Assembly (NCBI RefSeq): GCF_030687495.1
Contig: NZ_CP117435.1
Coordinates: 3,538,501-3,602,500, forward strand
Origin: Pseudomonas sp. FP453
Lineage (GTDB): Bacteria; Pseudomonadota; Gammaproteobacteria; Pseudomonadales; Pseudomonadaceae
Direction: 5' to 3'
Length of the DNA stretch: 64,000 nucleotides
Numbering within the stretch: the stretch's first letter is position 1; each line of letters begins with the position of its first letter. The translations under genes were made by a program, and so were the position numbers. Below, piece after piece: positions 1-7,403 of the stretch. A model generated the notes under the pieces. The model saw only the letters and a list, made by a program, of their open reading frames with translations, had not been told where the DNA came from and ran no database searches.

Positions 1-149
1 GCCCCCCATTCTCACGATGCCCCTCCCCATCAACCACGATGAACTTCAACCCGCCCCCCCTCATCCGGCGCACAAAAGTACCTATTGGGCCTGTCCCGTG
101 ACAACGGACGCCAAGAAGCGATACTTAAATCGTTCTCTTGGAGGTTGCC

Positions 150-297
150 ATGTATCCATCTACTCGCCGTAACTATACCGATGAGTTCAAGACTCAAGCG
201 GTTGCGCTAGCTGAAAGTGTTGGCAGAACCGAAGCGGCCCGCCAGCTGAAATGTCCGTCAAAACGCTCGATAACTGGGTGGACGCCACGCGCAGGGG
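150..297 (+). pseudogene. IS3-family transposase OrfA fragment, frameshifted and truncated
   Basis: The first 30 or so codons encode the helix-turn-helix start of an IS3-type OrfA (YTDEFKTQAVALAESVG, then EAARQL). At about position 250 the reading frame breaks: the expected continuation MSVKTLDNWVDATRRG is in the next forward frame, so one base has been lost or gained. The similarity stops near 297, where an unrelated gene fragment on the other strand begins. There is no OrfB and no terminal inverted repeat, so this is dead debris. The ATG at 150 has GGAGG ten bases upstream. Confidence 0.75.
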
Positions 298-491
298 CCC
301 ACCACCTCGCGAATCTGTCGTGCGAGGCGCACATAGTCGGTTATTGATTTGATCTGATCAGGGTACAGCCGTGAGAGCCACTGATCCTCACTCAGCAGAG
401 TGACCGAGTCTTCGGCTGCTTGGCTTTTGGCCAGGGTTGATTTGCCGGAGGCGATTTTGCCTGTCATGAGATGAAGCACGGGGTTGGGCAC
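298..491 (-). pseudogene. P-loop ATPase/kinase, N-terminal fragment
   Basis: On the minus strand a GTG at 491 starts a protein whose first 20 residues contain a clean Walker A motif (GKIASGKST), followed by SEDQWLSRLYPDQI, as in AAA_33/zeta-toxin-like small kinases. The homologous-looking sequence ends at about residue 65, at the junction with the transposase fragment near 298, so most of the protein, including the lid region, is missing. Family members are usually 150-200 residues. I read it as a gene truncated by the insertion or a later deletion. The start codon is inferred from where family-like sequence begins. Confidence 0.65.
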
Positions 492-603
492 TGGAACGTC
501 GCCGTGTCGAAGCCTGATGACGCTGATTGAAAAGCGTTGAAGCAACCACCGCTCGCGATGTTTGAGGCCTTATCGCGGCGTTGAAACATTCTCTTGGTTG
601 CAC

Positions 604-869
604 CCCTTTTCACAGCGCCTTATAGTTCGGCCCGTCGCTGGCATTGGCTGGCGACAGGGTTTCGCAGCCCTCAAAATTATTACCAGTACCGTCGAACATG
701 ACGCAGCCAAATTAAAGCTGCCTCTCGTTTTATGGCGGTTGTGCGTGGGAGACCTTCGGGTCTGCCGGGTTCTGGTAATAATCCCCGGTCTGCGAACCCG
801 CGCACAGCTGCCACCCATCTTTGTTTCGCAGCAAAACGGTGGCAATTATTCTTGCTAAAGGATTATTAC
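604..869 (+). promoter_or_regulatory. Structured leader of the DUF6124 gene, copy 1
   Basis: This 266-base non-coding stretch holds three RNA-like parts. A 9-bp hairpin occupies 634-655. A terminator-like hairpin (GCAGC...GCTGC then CTCTCGTTTT) lies at 703-732. A three-way junction covers 734-812: P1 pairs 734-745 with 801-812, P2 is a UUCG-capped hairpin at 750-763, and P3 pairs 766-772 with 794-800. The same arrangement recurs before the DUF6124 gene at 31343, with compensatory changes. It may be a small RNA followed by an mRNA leader, or an attenuator. I do not recognise a named RNA family. Confidence 0.7.
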
Positions 870-870
870 C

Positions 871-1164
871 ATGACCAATCAAAACCCGCCCCGCCGCTTC
901 ACCCCCATGTCCCAAACCGCAACCGACTACCCCGTCCTGCTGATCGACAGCGACGCCCCGCTCAGCGAGTTGCAGGCGTGCGCCAGCGAACGCTTGAACG
1001 CTGCCCTCGCCTACCTGCATCTGATGGCCTGTTCCAACGTGTCGGACTATGCCGAGCACGATATCAATACCGTTGCCAATACCGCCCGGATCATGGTCCA
1101 GGATGTGGCGGATGTGTTTGCGGTGATTGAGCGGCGAGGGTTTGAGGTGCCGGCTGCGAGTTGA
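871..1164 (+). CDS. DUF6124/DUF3077-type small protein
   Basis: A 97-residue cytosolic protein of the kind common in Pseudomonas genomes. The core LIDSDAPLSELQACASERLNAALAYLHLMA, shown here in words as a leucine-rich helical stretch at residues 27-57, is followed by a second helix ending in VFAVIERRGFEVP. No signal peptide, membrane segment or catalytic motif is seen. The ATG follows AAAGGA. A related protein lies at 31343 behind the same structured leader, so the two are probably regulated alike. Function is unknown; the small all-helical form would suit a regulatory or binding role, but that is a guess. Confidence 0.8.
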   Translation: MTNQNPPRRFTPMSQTATDYPVLLIDSDAPLSELQACASERLNAALAYLHLMACSNVSDYAEHDINTVANTARIMVQDVADVFAVIERRGFEVPAAS

Positions 1165-1184
1165 GGGTGTGTGAGTGTTGAGGG

Positions 1185-1210
1185 AACCCGCTTAGGCGGG
1201 TTTTCTGGTT
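1185..1210 (+). terminator. Rho-independent terminator after the DUF6124 gene
   Basis: A 7-bp stem AACCCGC/GCGGGTT with a short TTAG-type loop is followed by T-rich sequence. It lies 20 bases after the stop codon. Confidence 0.8.
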
Positions 1211-1312
1211 TTTGATTGAGGGTTCAGCAGCTGGACTTGCGTCATCGTTAGCACGACCTGATGCCGGCCACAGCTACAGTGTTCACCCTTCAACTGACTG
1301 GCATCCATCAGG

Positions 1313-1627
1313 TCAGGCGTAGCCCGGCAACCACGGTTCTTGCTCAAGGGTCGCAACGTCTCCCTCGGCCAATAAGCGCCACAATTCCAGGACCTTGCTC
1401 TCAGGGACTTGCTTCATATGGCGAGGCTCGCCGGACTCCAGGTTTTCAAAGGTGACGGTGGCTGACAGGGACACTGCGATGCACCACTCTGCGTCGTTGG
1501 TCACTGAAACCTCTGCATGTTCCTCATCTTCCGGGCGGGTTTTCAGTTCGGCAAGAAGCTCCGGGAATGTGTGTAGGCCGGGGTCCGACTGCATGGCCCC
1601 ATCTCTGTGGCAAATGTGATAACCCAT
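1313..1627 (-). CDS. Small acidic hypothetical protein
   Basis: A 104-residue soluble protein with no recognised domain. It opens with MGYHICHRDGAM, has an acidic middle (RPEDEEHAEVSV), a beta-like central stretch (CIAVSLSATVTFENLESG) and ends in a leucine-rich helix. Size, acidity and the WCIAVSLSATVTFEN strand pattern are like stand-alone immunity proteins, but no toxin lies nearby, so I leave the function open. It is flanked by 100-plus bases of non-coding DNA on each side. Confidence 0.6.
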   Translation of the reverse strand: MGYHICHRDGAMQSDPGLHTFPELLAELKTRPEDEEHAEVSVTNDAEWCIAVSLSATVTFENLESGEPRHMKQVPESKVLELWRLLAEGDVATLEQEPWLPGYA

Positions 1628-1694
1628 AGTGACCTCGTGCAGTTAACGGGCAGATAAATCGGCATCGCGCAGCAGTGGTCACAGTTCACAGGCA

Positions 1695-1740
1695 ACATTT
1701 CTACCCGCAGTGCCACCGCCTTCGCAGCCTCGCTAAAGCG
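1695..1740. repeat. Dispersed 44-bp repeat, copy 1
   Basis: About 44 bases containing CTTCGCAGCCTCGCTAAAGC recur with few changes at 21075-21120. The element is unlike the REPIN families in the window and lies just downstream of a GNAT gene. Confidence 0.6.
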
Positions 1741-1748
1741 CTCACGCA

Positions 1749-2210
1749 TCAAACCAGTCGCTTGGTCATCGGTATACACGCCAACGTCAGCCCCGACGGC
1801 GAATGGTAGACCGCCTGCTCATCCCCCACGTACCCACACGCCCGATAGAAACTCGCGGCATTCAACGTCGCATCCAGCACCACCGTTTCAACCGCCCGTT
1901 GCCGTGCCTGGTATTCCAGGTGCTCAAGCATTGCCTTGCCATACCCGCGCCCGGCAAATCCCGGCAACACGAACAATGCACCGATTTCATTGTGGTCGAG
2001 CATCCCGGTGATCACCGGCTGACCCTGTACCCACCCCAGGTAAAACGGCTTGTCCATCAGCGCGCTGTAGCCGTCGTCGGCGTTGCCGCGTGTCCAGAGC
2101 ATCATTTGTTCGCGGGTGTAGGCGCCGATGCATTGGCTGCGGATAGCTTCGCGGCGAATATCAAAAGCCGCGGGGGCATCCTGCGCAGTCGCCGGCTTTA
2201 TTTCGAGCAT
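1749..2210 (-). CDS. GNAT family N-acetyltransferase
   Basis: A 153-residue single-domain acyltransferase of the GNAT superfamily, which moves an acetyl group from acetyl-CoA to an amine. The N terminus MLEIKPATAQDAPAAFDIRR is the usual first strand and helix. The acetyl-CoA pyrophosphate-binding loop is FVLPGFAGRGYGKAML, and the C-terminal half has LDATLNAASFYRACGY, the typical NAxxFYxxxGF signature. I start at 2210 because GGAAG lies before it; upstream in-frame codons do not look like GNAT sequence. The substrate cannot be told from sequence. Confidence 0.85.
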   Translation of the reverse strand: MLEIKPATAQDAPAAFDIRREAIRSQCIGAYTREQMMLWTRGNADDGYSALMDKPFYLGWVQGQPVITGMLDHNEIGALFVLPGFAGRGYGKAMLEHLEYQARQRAVETVVLDATLNAASFYRACGYVGDEQAVYHSPSGLTLACIPMTKRLV

Positions 2211-2327
2211 GTCTGCTTCCTTTTCAAAAAATCCATCCTTGAACAACGGGTTACAGGGAACCCAAAGCGTCTCTAGCACCACACACGGTTTGGTCCTTCC
2301 CCCACCCTCCCCTCATGAGAACCGAGC

Positions 2328-2702
2328 ATGTCCACTATTAATTCTCTGTCGTTATCTGCGCAACACTCGATTCATCAAACATCGAGTCAACTACCGCCAC
2401 CCCGTGAAAAAGCCCAGGTACTGGTAAAAGCGAGCGATGTGGACAAGACGCTGAATACCGCCTTCAACATCGCCGAGACCCTCGGTTTACAGCCTCTTCA
2501 ATCGGAGGTGGGGGGGCCTGAAAAAGCCCCTTACCTTTCCCCGGAGAACGTATATCCGATCCAATTCAACTTCCCCCCCGACAACCCGGACGGCACCTAC
2601 AGCACCGAACTTCAACAGAAGATAAACCGCTTCAAGGAGCAGTTCCAACAGACGCTCCGTCACGAAGGCGTTGAAGACTTCGGCCCGGACATGTTCACTT
2701 GA
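2328..2702 (+). CDS. Hypothetical protein, polar with proline-rich N terminus
   Basis: A 124-residue protein with no domain I recognise. The first 30 residues are Ser/Thr/Gln/Pro-rich and probably disordered. The middle has a helix (DKTLNTAFNIAETLGLQ), and the C-terminal part carries a helix rich in Gln and Lys followed by the end HEGVEDFGPDMFT. There is no signal peptide or membrane segment. The gene stands alone between two GNAT genes. Secreted effectors and orphan genes both look like this, so the assignment stays open. Confidence 0.6.
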   Translation: MSTINSLSLSAQHSIHQTSSQLPPPREKAQVLVKASDVDKTLNTAFNIAETLGLQPLQSEVGGPEKAPYLSPENVYPIQFNFPPDNPDGTYSTELQQKINRFKEQFQQTLRHEGVEDFGPDMFT

Positions 2703-2795
2703 CCACGGTCATTTGAGCGAGCCGTTGGCAAGCCCGTGTGGCAAAGGCGATATTTCTTTATCATATCGCCCCTCGCTCTCTTTCCAGGCCCCAGC

Positions 2796-3287
2796 ATGCC
2801 CACCCTCACCTTGCGCAACGCCCTGCCCTCTGACGCCGCCCGCTGCTTTGCAATCGAAACCAGCGCCTACGAAGGCGACGAAGCCGCGACCCTGGAAAAA
2901 ATCGCCACGCGCATCGCGCTGTACCCACAAGGCTTTCTGATCCTGGAAGCCGATGGCGAGGTGGTGGGGTTCATCAACGGCGGTTGCGCCCACGAAGTGG
3001 TGATGTCGGACGAAGCGTTCAAGGAGCTGGTAGGGCATTCGGCCGACGCGCCGAATGTGGTGATCATGTCGGTGGTGCTTGACCCGGCGCACCAGGGCAA
3101 GGGCTATTCCACGACGCTGATGAACGCGTTTGTACAACGCATGCAAGCGTTGGGCAAACGGACCATTCATCTGATGTGCAAGGACCGCCATGTGCCGTTG
3201 TACGAGCACATGGGCTATCGCTACGTGCGGCCGTCAGCCTCTGATCACGGCGGGATGGCGTGGCATGAGATGGTCATGGATCTCTGA
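2796..3287 (+). CDS. GNAT family N-acetyltransferase, AANAT-like
   Basis: A 163-residue acetyltransferase. It begins with the GNAT strand MPTLTLRNALPSDAARCFAIE, has ETSAYEGDEAATLEKI as in arylalkylamine-type N-acetyltransferases, and carries the acetyl-CoA loop VVLDPAHQGKGYSTTLM. The C terminus has LMCKDRHVPLYEHMGYRYV, the usual tyrosine-bearing helix and strand. The ATG at 2796 fits the first family-like residue. The next gene, merR-type, starts 28 bases after its stop and may be cotranscribed. Confidence 0.85.
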   Translation: MPTLTLRNALPSDAARCFAIETSAYEGDEAATLEKIATRIALYPQGFLILEADGEVVGFINGGCAHEVVMSDEAFKELVGHSADAPNVVIMSVVLDPAHQGKGYSTTLMNAFVQRMQALGKRTIHLMCKDRHVPLYEHMGYRYVRPSASDHGGMAWHEMVMDL

Positions 3288-3315
3288 TCTTCCCTCCCGG
3301 TAAAGGACTGCCTCG

Positions 3316-3744
3316 ATGTTCATCGGACGCCTCGCCCAACTCACCGGCTGCACGCCAAAAGCGATCCGCCTGTACGAACAGCTGGGGCTGATCAGCGAAC
3401 CCCAGCGCAGTGGCCGCTACCGCGTGTACAACCCGCACCATGTGCAAATGGTGCAGCTGATCCGCAAGGCACAGACGGCGGGTTTCAAGCTCGCCGAGAT
3501 GGGCCCGTTGATCGCCGCGAAAAACGCGCTACGCGCCTTTCCATTGGACTTGGCCAACGCTGCCGTCGATGCCAAACGCCTGGATGTGCAAGCCAGAATC
3601 CGCGAGTTGCAAGCATTGGACGTCCACCTCGCCGGGCTCAAGTGCCAGATGAATGAGCTGTTCACCCCTCATACGGCTGCCCCCCGCGTCTGTCCAGATA
3701 CGCAAACGCTTCGCGCAACGCCTGCTGCGGCGGGCGCGGATTGA
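3316..3744 (+). CDS. MerR family transcriptional regulator
   Basis: A 142-residue regulator. Residues 1-70 are a MerR winged helix (MFIGRLAQLTGCTPKAIRLYE, then SGRYRVYNPHHV), followed by a dimerisation coiled coil with RIRELQALDVHLAGLKCQMNEL at about 98-119. The tail is short and lacks the Cys-rich metal loop of MerR or CueR, so the signal may be organic. Its 3' end overlaps the convergent epimerase gene by 83 bp. A MerR-type operator in the epimerase promoter (4696-4727) makes that gene the likely target. Confidence 0.88.
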   Translation: MFIGRLAQLTGCTPKAIRLYEQLGLISEPQRSGRYRVYNPHHVQMVQLIRKAQTAGFKLAEMGPLIAAKNALRAFPLDLANAAVDAKRLDVQARIRELQALDVHLAGLKCQMNELFTPHTAAPRVCPDTQTLRATPAAAGAD

Positions 3745-4642
3745 ATCCCAACTCGGCCTTGGCTTTGTCGATGTTGTATTCCTGGCGCACACCATGGAAC
3801 AAACGCACCTGACTTCGCATCAGCTGGGCGGGATGCCCAGTGAGGCGAGCCCAGCGCTCTTGCAGCCAAGCGATGGCCAGCAGCAACCGACGCGGCGCCT
3901 GTGGCGGCGCTCGCACACCCAATACATCGGCCAGTTCAGCCAGCGATGACGAGCGCTCATTGGCGAGGATATACCGCTGGCCTGCACGGCCCTTCTGCGC
4001 GGCGAGCAGCATGCCGTTGGCGACATCGCGCACATCGACAAAATTGAAGTGAAAGCCTGGGTCCAGCGGCACCTTGCGATCCTTCACCGCCTGCAAAAAA
4101 CCCAAGGTATCGGTCAAGCGCCCGGCGTTGGGGCCGATCATTGCCGAAGGCAATACCGAGACCATCCACAACCCCAACGCATTCGCGGTTTGCCACGCGA
4201 GCTGTTCGCTGAGGATTTTCGAACGGTAGTAGGCATTCTCAGCCTCCTCACACCACCGGGTTTCATCCAACGCGCTACCGTCATGCCCCACCGCTGCCAC
4301 GGAACTGACATACACCACGCGCTTGACCCCTGCACGGCTGGCGGCCTGCAACACACACCGTGTGCCCTGCACATTGGGCTCGACGATATCGGCCTCGGGA
4401 TTTTTCGCCCAATGCTTGAACACCGCCGCCACTTGAAACAATACCTCGACGCCGTCGAGGGCCTTGCCTAGTGCTGCCTCATCCAGCAGCTCGGCGTAGA
4501 CCACCTCACACGCGAGCCCTGCGAACGCGGCCTGCTGATGGATATCGCGCACCCCGGCACGGACGGTGTGACCTTGCCTGAGCAGCGCCCTGACCAGCGT
4601 ATTGCCCAGGTGCCCATTGGCCCCCGTCACCAGACACAACAT
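3662..4642 (-). CDS. NAD-dependent epimerase/dehydratase, dihydroflavonol-reductase-like
   Basis: A 326-residue extended short-chain dehydrogenase. The Rossmann nucleotide motif TGANGHLG sits at residues 6-13, and the catalytic region has VYVSSVAAVG followed by the YxxxK motif YYRSK. Length and the order of motifs fit dihydroflavonol-4-reductase-like enzymes that reduce carbonyls with NAD(P)H. The ATG at 4642 has AGGA upstream. The promoter shows a 20-bp spacer with an inverted repeat, as in MerR-activated genes, and the MerR gene lies at its 3' end. Substrate unknown; a role in detoxifying an electrophile or aldehyde is my inference. Confidence 0.87.
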   Translation of the reverse strand: MLCLVTGANGHLGNTLVRALLRQGHTVRAGVRDIHQQAAFAGLACEVVYAELLDEAALGKALDGVEVLFQVAAVFKHWAKNPEADIVEPNVQGTRCVLQAASRAGVKRVVYVSSVAAVGHDGSALDETRWCEEAENAYYRSKILSEQLAWQTANALGLWMVSVLPSAMIGPNAGRLTDTLGFLQAVKDRKVPLDPGFHFNFVDVRDVANGMLLAAQKGRAGQRYILANERSSSLAELADVLGVRAPPQAPRRLLLAIAWLQERWARLTGHPAQLMRSQVRLFHGVRQEYNIDKAKAELGFNPRPPQQALREAFAYLDRRGGQPYEG

Positions 4643-4695
4643 GCTTATCGTCCTTTTTTCGCTTAAAAAACCCTGCGCTATGCGCAGCGAAAAAA

Positions 4696-4727
4696 AGCAT
4701 ACAGTCTGTCCCGTGGGGCAGAGTCAA
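4696..4727 (-). promoter_or_regulatory. MerR-type promoter and operator of the epimerase gene
   Basis: On the minus strand a -35 TTGACT (4727-4722) and a -10 TATGCT (4701-4696) are 20 bp apart, longer than the usual 17. The spacer contains the near-perfect dyad CTGCCCCACGGGACAG (4721-4706). An over-long spacer holding a dyad is the hallmark of MerR-regulated promoters. The start codon is 54 bases from the -10, with a small hairpin (CTGCGC TAT GCGCAG) in between. Confidence 0.75.
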
Positions 4728-5260
4728 GCGGGCGTCAGGCCCAGGGCTTTGCCAAACAGCCGATTGCCGTGGGTCTCGCCCTGGAAGGTGTAGGTCGGCG
4801 CGCCCAACAGCGCGTAGCCGCGCCGAGGGTAGAACGCCAGCGCGCGCTCATTGCCGTCCCATACGGTGGCCCACAGCAATGAGGCACCCTCCAGTGCAGC
4901 GCGTTGTTCGGCGGCTTGCAGCAGGCGGTAGCCCATGCCCAACCCGGTAAAACGCTCCTGGATATACAGGCGCTGCAGCTCGGCAACATCCGCCGCCTCA
5001 ATCATCGCGTGACCGGTGTTGAGTTTGACCTGGGCGAAGCCAACCAGGTGGTGGTTGCACTCGGCAACCAGCAACGCAATGCCAGGCTCAGCCAGCAGCC
5101 GCGTGATGGCCTGCGGCGAGAACGCTTGCAGCGCCTCATTGGCGATCGCATTGCGGATGCCTTCGGTGGCGTAGGTGTCGAGGAAGACCTGCATGCCCAG
5201 CACGCCGATACACAGCGCGTCCTCAGCCGTTGCGGGACGAATCATGATGTCTCTGGACAT
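4724..5260 (-). CDS. GNAT family N-acetyltransferase
   Basis: A 178-residue acetyltransferase. The N terminus MIRPATAEDALCIGVLGMQVF is GNAT-like, the acetyl-CoA loop is LYIQERFTGLGMGYRLL, and the C-terminal motif is WDGNERALAFYPRRGY. The start at 5260 is 3 bases after the stop of the TPM-domain gene, so the two form a transcription unit. Its 3' end overlaps the -35 of the epimerase promoter by a few bases. Resembles bacterial ribosomal-protein or small-amine acetylases, but the substrate cannot be named. Confidence 0.85.
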   Translation of the reverse strand: MSRDIMIRPATAEDALCIGVLGMQVFLDTYATEGIRNAIANEALQAFSPQAITRLLAEPGIALLVAECNHHLVGFAQVKLNTGHAMIEAADVAELQRLYIQERFTGLGMGYRLLQAAEQRAALEGASLLWATVWDGNERALAFYPRRGYALLGAPTYTFQGETHGNRLFGKALGLTPA

Positions 5261-5263
5261 GGT

Positions 5264-6460
5264 TTACCAACTCCCCGAAGCGCCACCGCCACCACTCGAA
5301 CCACCACCGCCCGACGAGCTGCTGCTGGAGCGGCTGGAACCCGAGCTTGACCCACCGGCAGAACCCGACCCCGACCCCGTGCCGACCTTGCCAAAAATAC
5401 ACAACGCCGCAAACGAGGCGATGGGGAACGCGAACAACCAGCCGTTACGGCCCATGTCCAGCACATACACGGCCGCGCCATACACCGCCACGGCCGCCAG
5501 CAACCGTGCGACAAAACCTGCGCGGCTCTGTTTCCAGGCGTCTTTCATGAGCACCAACAGGATCAGGTACAACCCCAGCACAGCCAGCGCCGCCAGCGGA
5601 TACACCAGCCAGTGGATGAAGTTGACGTCGGCATAGTGTTGATCAGCCACCACCAGCCCGAGGATGTAGGCCAGCAACCCGAGCACGCAGTAGAACACCG
5701 TGCGCGCCAGCCACAACGCACCAAAGGTGGCGCCGCCGATCAGCATCGTCAGCGGCATGAGCAGCAGGGACAACGGCCAGGCCTGCCCACCGCTGAAAAT
5801 CGTCAGCAGCACCGTGGCCGCCACGGTCGCGATCAGGGCGCGACGCCAATGCAGCTTGCCAGCGGCGAGTAGCACGCCGCCAAGGGCGCCCAGAACAAAC
5901 GCCAGCAACACCGCCAGCGCCCGCGGCCCGGTCGCCGGCCCCGCCACATCTGGCAAGTCGCCGCCGTCCACCAGCACGATCAAGTCATTGACGGCGAGGC
6001 TCACACCGCCCGCGTAGTCGCCCTGGCGAAACGCCGGGGTGACGTGTTCTTCGATGATGCGATGGCTCAGCAAGTCGGTGACGGTGCCTTCAAGACCGTA
6101 GCCCACTTCGATGCGCACCTTGCGGTCATCCTTGGCCACCAGCAGCAGGATGCCGTCATTGATGTCCTTGCGCCCCAGCTTCCAGGCACGGAACAGTTGG
6201 TTCGCATAGTCTTCGAGGCTGGCGCCGCCGAGGCTGGGCACCAGCAGCACGGCGACCTGCGCGCCTTTGCGCTGCTCGAGGGCGGCGAGCTGGTCTTTCA
6301 GACGGGTGGTGGTGCCGGCGTCCAGGGTGTTGGTGAGGTCGATCACCCGCTGATCAAGGGCCACGCCAATCGGCGAAGTGTCCGCCTGGGCGGCGCCCGA
6401 CAGGCCTATGCAGACCAACGCCAGCAAGCTGAAAACGGATTGCCGCACAATCAACCACAT
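5264..6460 (-). CDS. TPM-domain membrane protein, YgcG family
   Basis: A 398-residue envelope protein. A signal peptide ends near residue 26 (GAAQADTSP). Residues 30-165 are a TPM domain, with GAQVAVLLVPSLGG, DINDGILLLVAKDDRK and a VRIEVGYGLEGTVTD stretch. Several membrane helices follow between about 180 and 360, and the last 40 residues are a Gly/Ser run (SSGSSRSSSSSSGGGGSSGG). TPM domains in bacteria are periplasmic and are linked to phosphatase-like or membrane-protein quality roles. Preceded by CAGGTAA. The Gly/Ser tail is typical of the family. Confidence 0.85.
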   Translation of the reverse strand: MWLIVRQSVFSLLALVCIGLSGAAQADTSPIGVALDQRVIDLTNTLDAGTTTRLKDQLAALEQRKGAQVAVLLVPSLGGASLEDYANQLFRAWKLGRKDINDGILLLVAKDDRKVRIEVGYGLEGTVTDLLSHRIIEEHVTPAFRQGDYAGGVSLAVNDLIVLVDGGDLPDVAGPATGPRALAVLLAFVLGALGGVLLAAGKLHWRRALIATVAATVLLTIFSGGQAWPLSLLLMPLTMLIGGATFGALWLARTVFYCVLGLLAYILGLVVADQHYADVNFIHWLVYPLAALAVLGLYLILLVLMKDAWKQSRAGFVARLLAAVAVYGAAVYVLDMGRNGWLFAFPIASFAALCIFGKVGTGSGSGSAGGSSSGSSRSSSSSSGGGGSSGGGGASGSW

Positions 6461-6587
6461 ACTTGTTACCTGAAGTTTCTTCCTGAAGGCGCCGACTTTA
6501 CCCTATCGGCGCTATAACGCGTGACCCCGTGCCGTTGACTATCTAAACTCCGCCCACGCATAGCAAAACGCCATAACCGGGAAGCCC

Positions 6588-7403
6588 ATGGACCTACGCC
6601 ACCGCAACAACGTCAGTGTGATGGGCAATGGCGCCTCGACCCTGGTGTTCTCCCACGGTTTCGGTTGCAACCAGGCCATGTGGAACTACCTGGCGCCGCA
6701 GTTTGGCGCACGCTTTCGCGTGGTGATGTATGACCTGGTCGGCGCCGGCCTGTCGGACCTCAATGCGTTCGACAAGGCCAAGTACAGCACGCTGGAAGGT
6801 TACGCCCGCGACTTGAACGAGATCATCCAGGCCTTTGCGGTGGGCCCGGTGATTCTGGTCAGCCACTCGGTCAGCGCCATGATCGCCACCCTCTCCGACC
6901 GCCAGGCCCCCGGGCGTATCGCCGCCCATGTGATGATCGGCCCGTCGCCGCGCTATATCGATGCCGACGGTTATGTCGGCGGCTTCAAGCGCAGCGATAT
7001 CGACGACCTGCTCGATACCCTCGACAGCAACTACCTCGGCTGGTCCAGCGCGATGGCGCCAGTGATCATGGGCGCGCCCGGGCAACCGGCGTTGAGCGAC
7101 GAACTGGCCGACAGCTTCTGCCGCACTGAACCGGAGATCGCCAAGCAATTTGCGCGGGTAACGTTCATGTCGGACAACCGCCAGGACGTCGCAGGCCTGA
7201 GCACCCCGGTACTGATCCTGCAATCGAGCGACGACCTGATCGCTCCGGTTGTCGTCGGTGAATACCTGCACAGCGTGCTGCCCAACAGCACCTATTGCCT
7301 GGTCGACAACGTCGGCCATTGCCCGCACATGAGTGCGCCACAGGCGTGTACCGCCGCGATGGACACCTTCCTTGCGCCGTGGGCCGCCCTCCATGCCGGC
7401 TAA
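6588..7403 (+). CDS. RsbQ-like alpha/beta hydrolase
   Basis: A 271-residue alpha/beta hydrolase close to Bacillus RsbQ and plant KAI2/D14 receptors. The nucleophile elbow VSHSVSA has Ser94, the oxyanion region is FSHGFGCNQAMW, and Asp216 (QSSDDLIAP) and His244 (VGHCPHMS) complete the triad. In Bacillus, RsbQ works with the PAS phosphatase RsbP to sense energy stress by binding or hydrolysing a hydrophobic small molecule. Here the partner gene overlaps by 11 bp and is a PAS histidine kinase, so this protein is probably the ligand-sensing half of a two-component input. TTGACT at 6535 may be the -35. Confidence 0.88.
   Translation: MDLRHRNNVSVMGNGASTLVFSHGFGCNQAMWNYLAPQFGARFRVVMYDLVGAGLSDLNAFDKAKYSTLEGYARDLNEIIQAFAVGPVILVSHSVSAMIATLSDRQAPGRIAAHVMIGPSPRYIDADGYVGGFKRSDIDDLLDTLDSNYLGWSSAMAPVIMGAPGQPALSDELADSFCRTEPEIAKQFARVTFMSDNRQDVAGLSTPVLILQSSDDLIAPVVVGEYLHSVLPNSTYCLVDNVGHCPHMSAPQACTAAMDTFLAPWAALHAG

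Noticed and set aside
1..149. A gene at the left edge
   Set aside because: No frame with a start, ribosome site or family-like sequence; it is probably insertion-sequence border debris.
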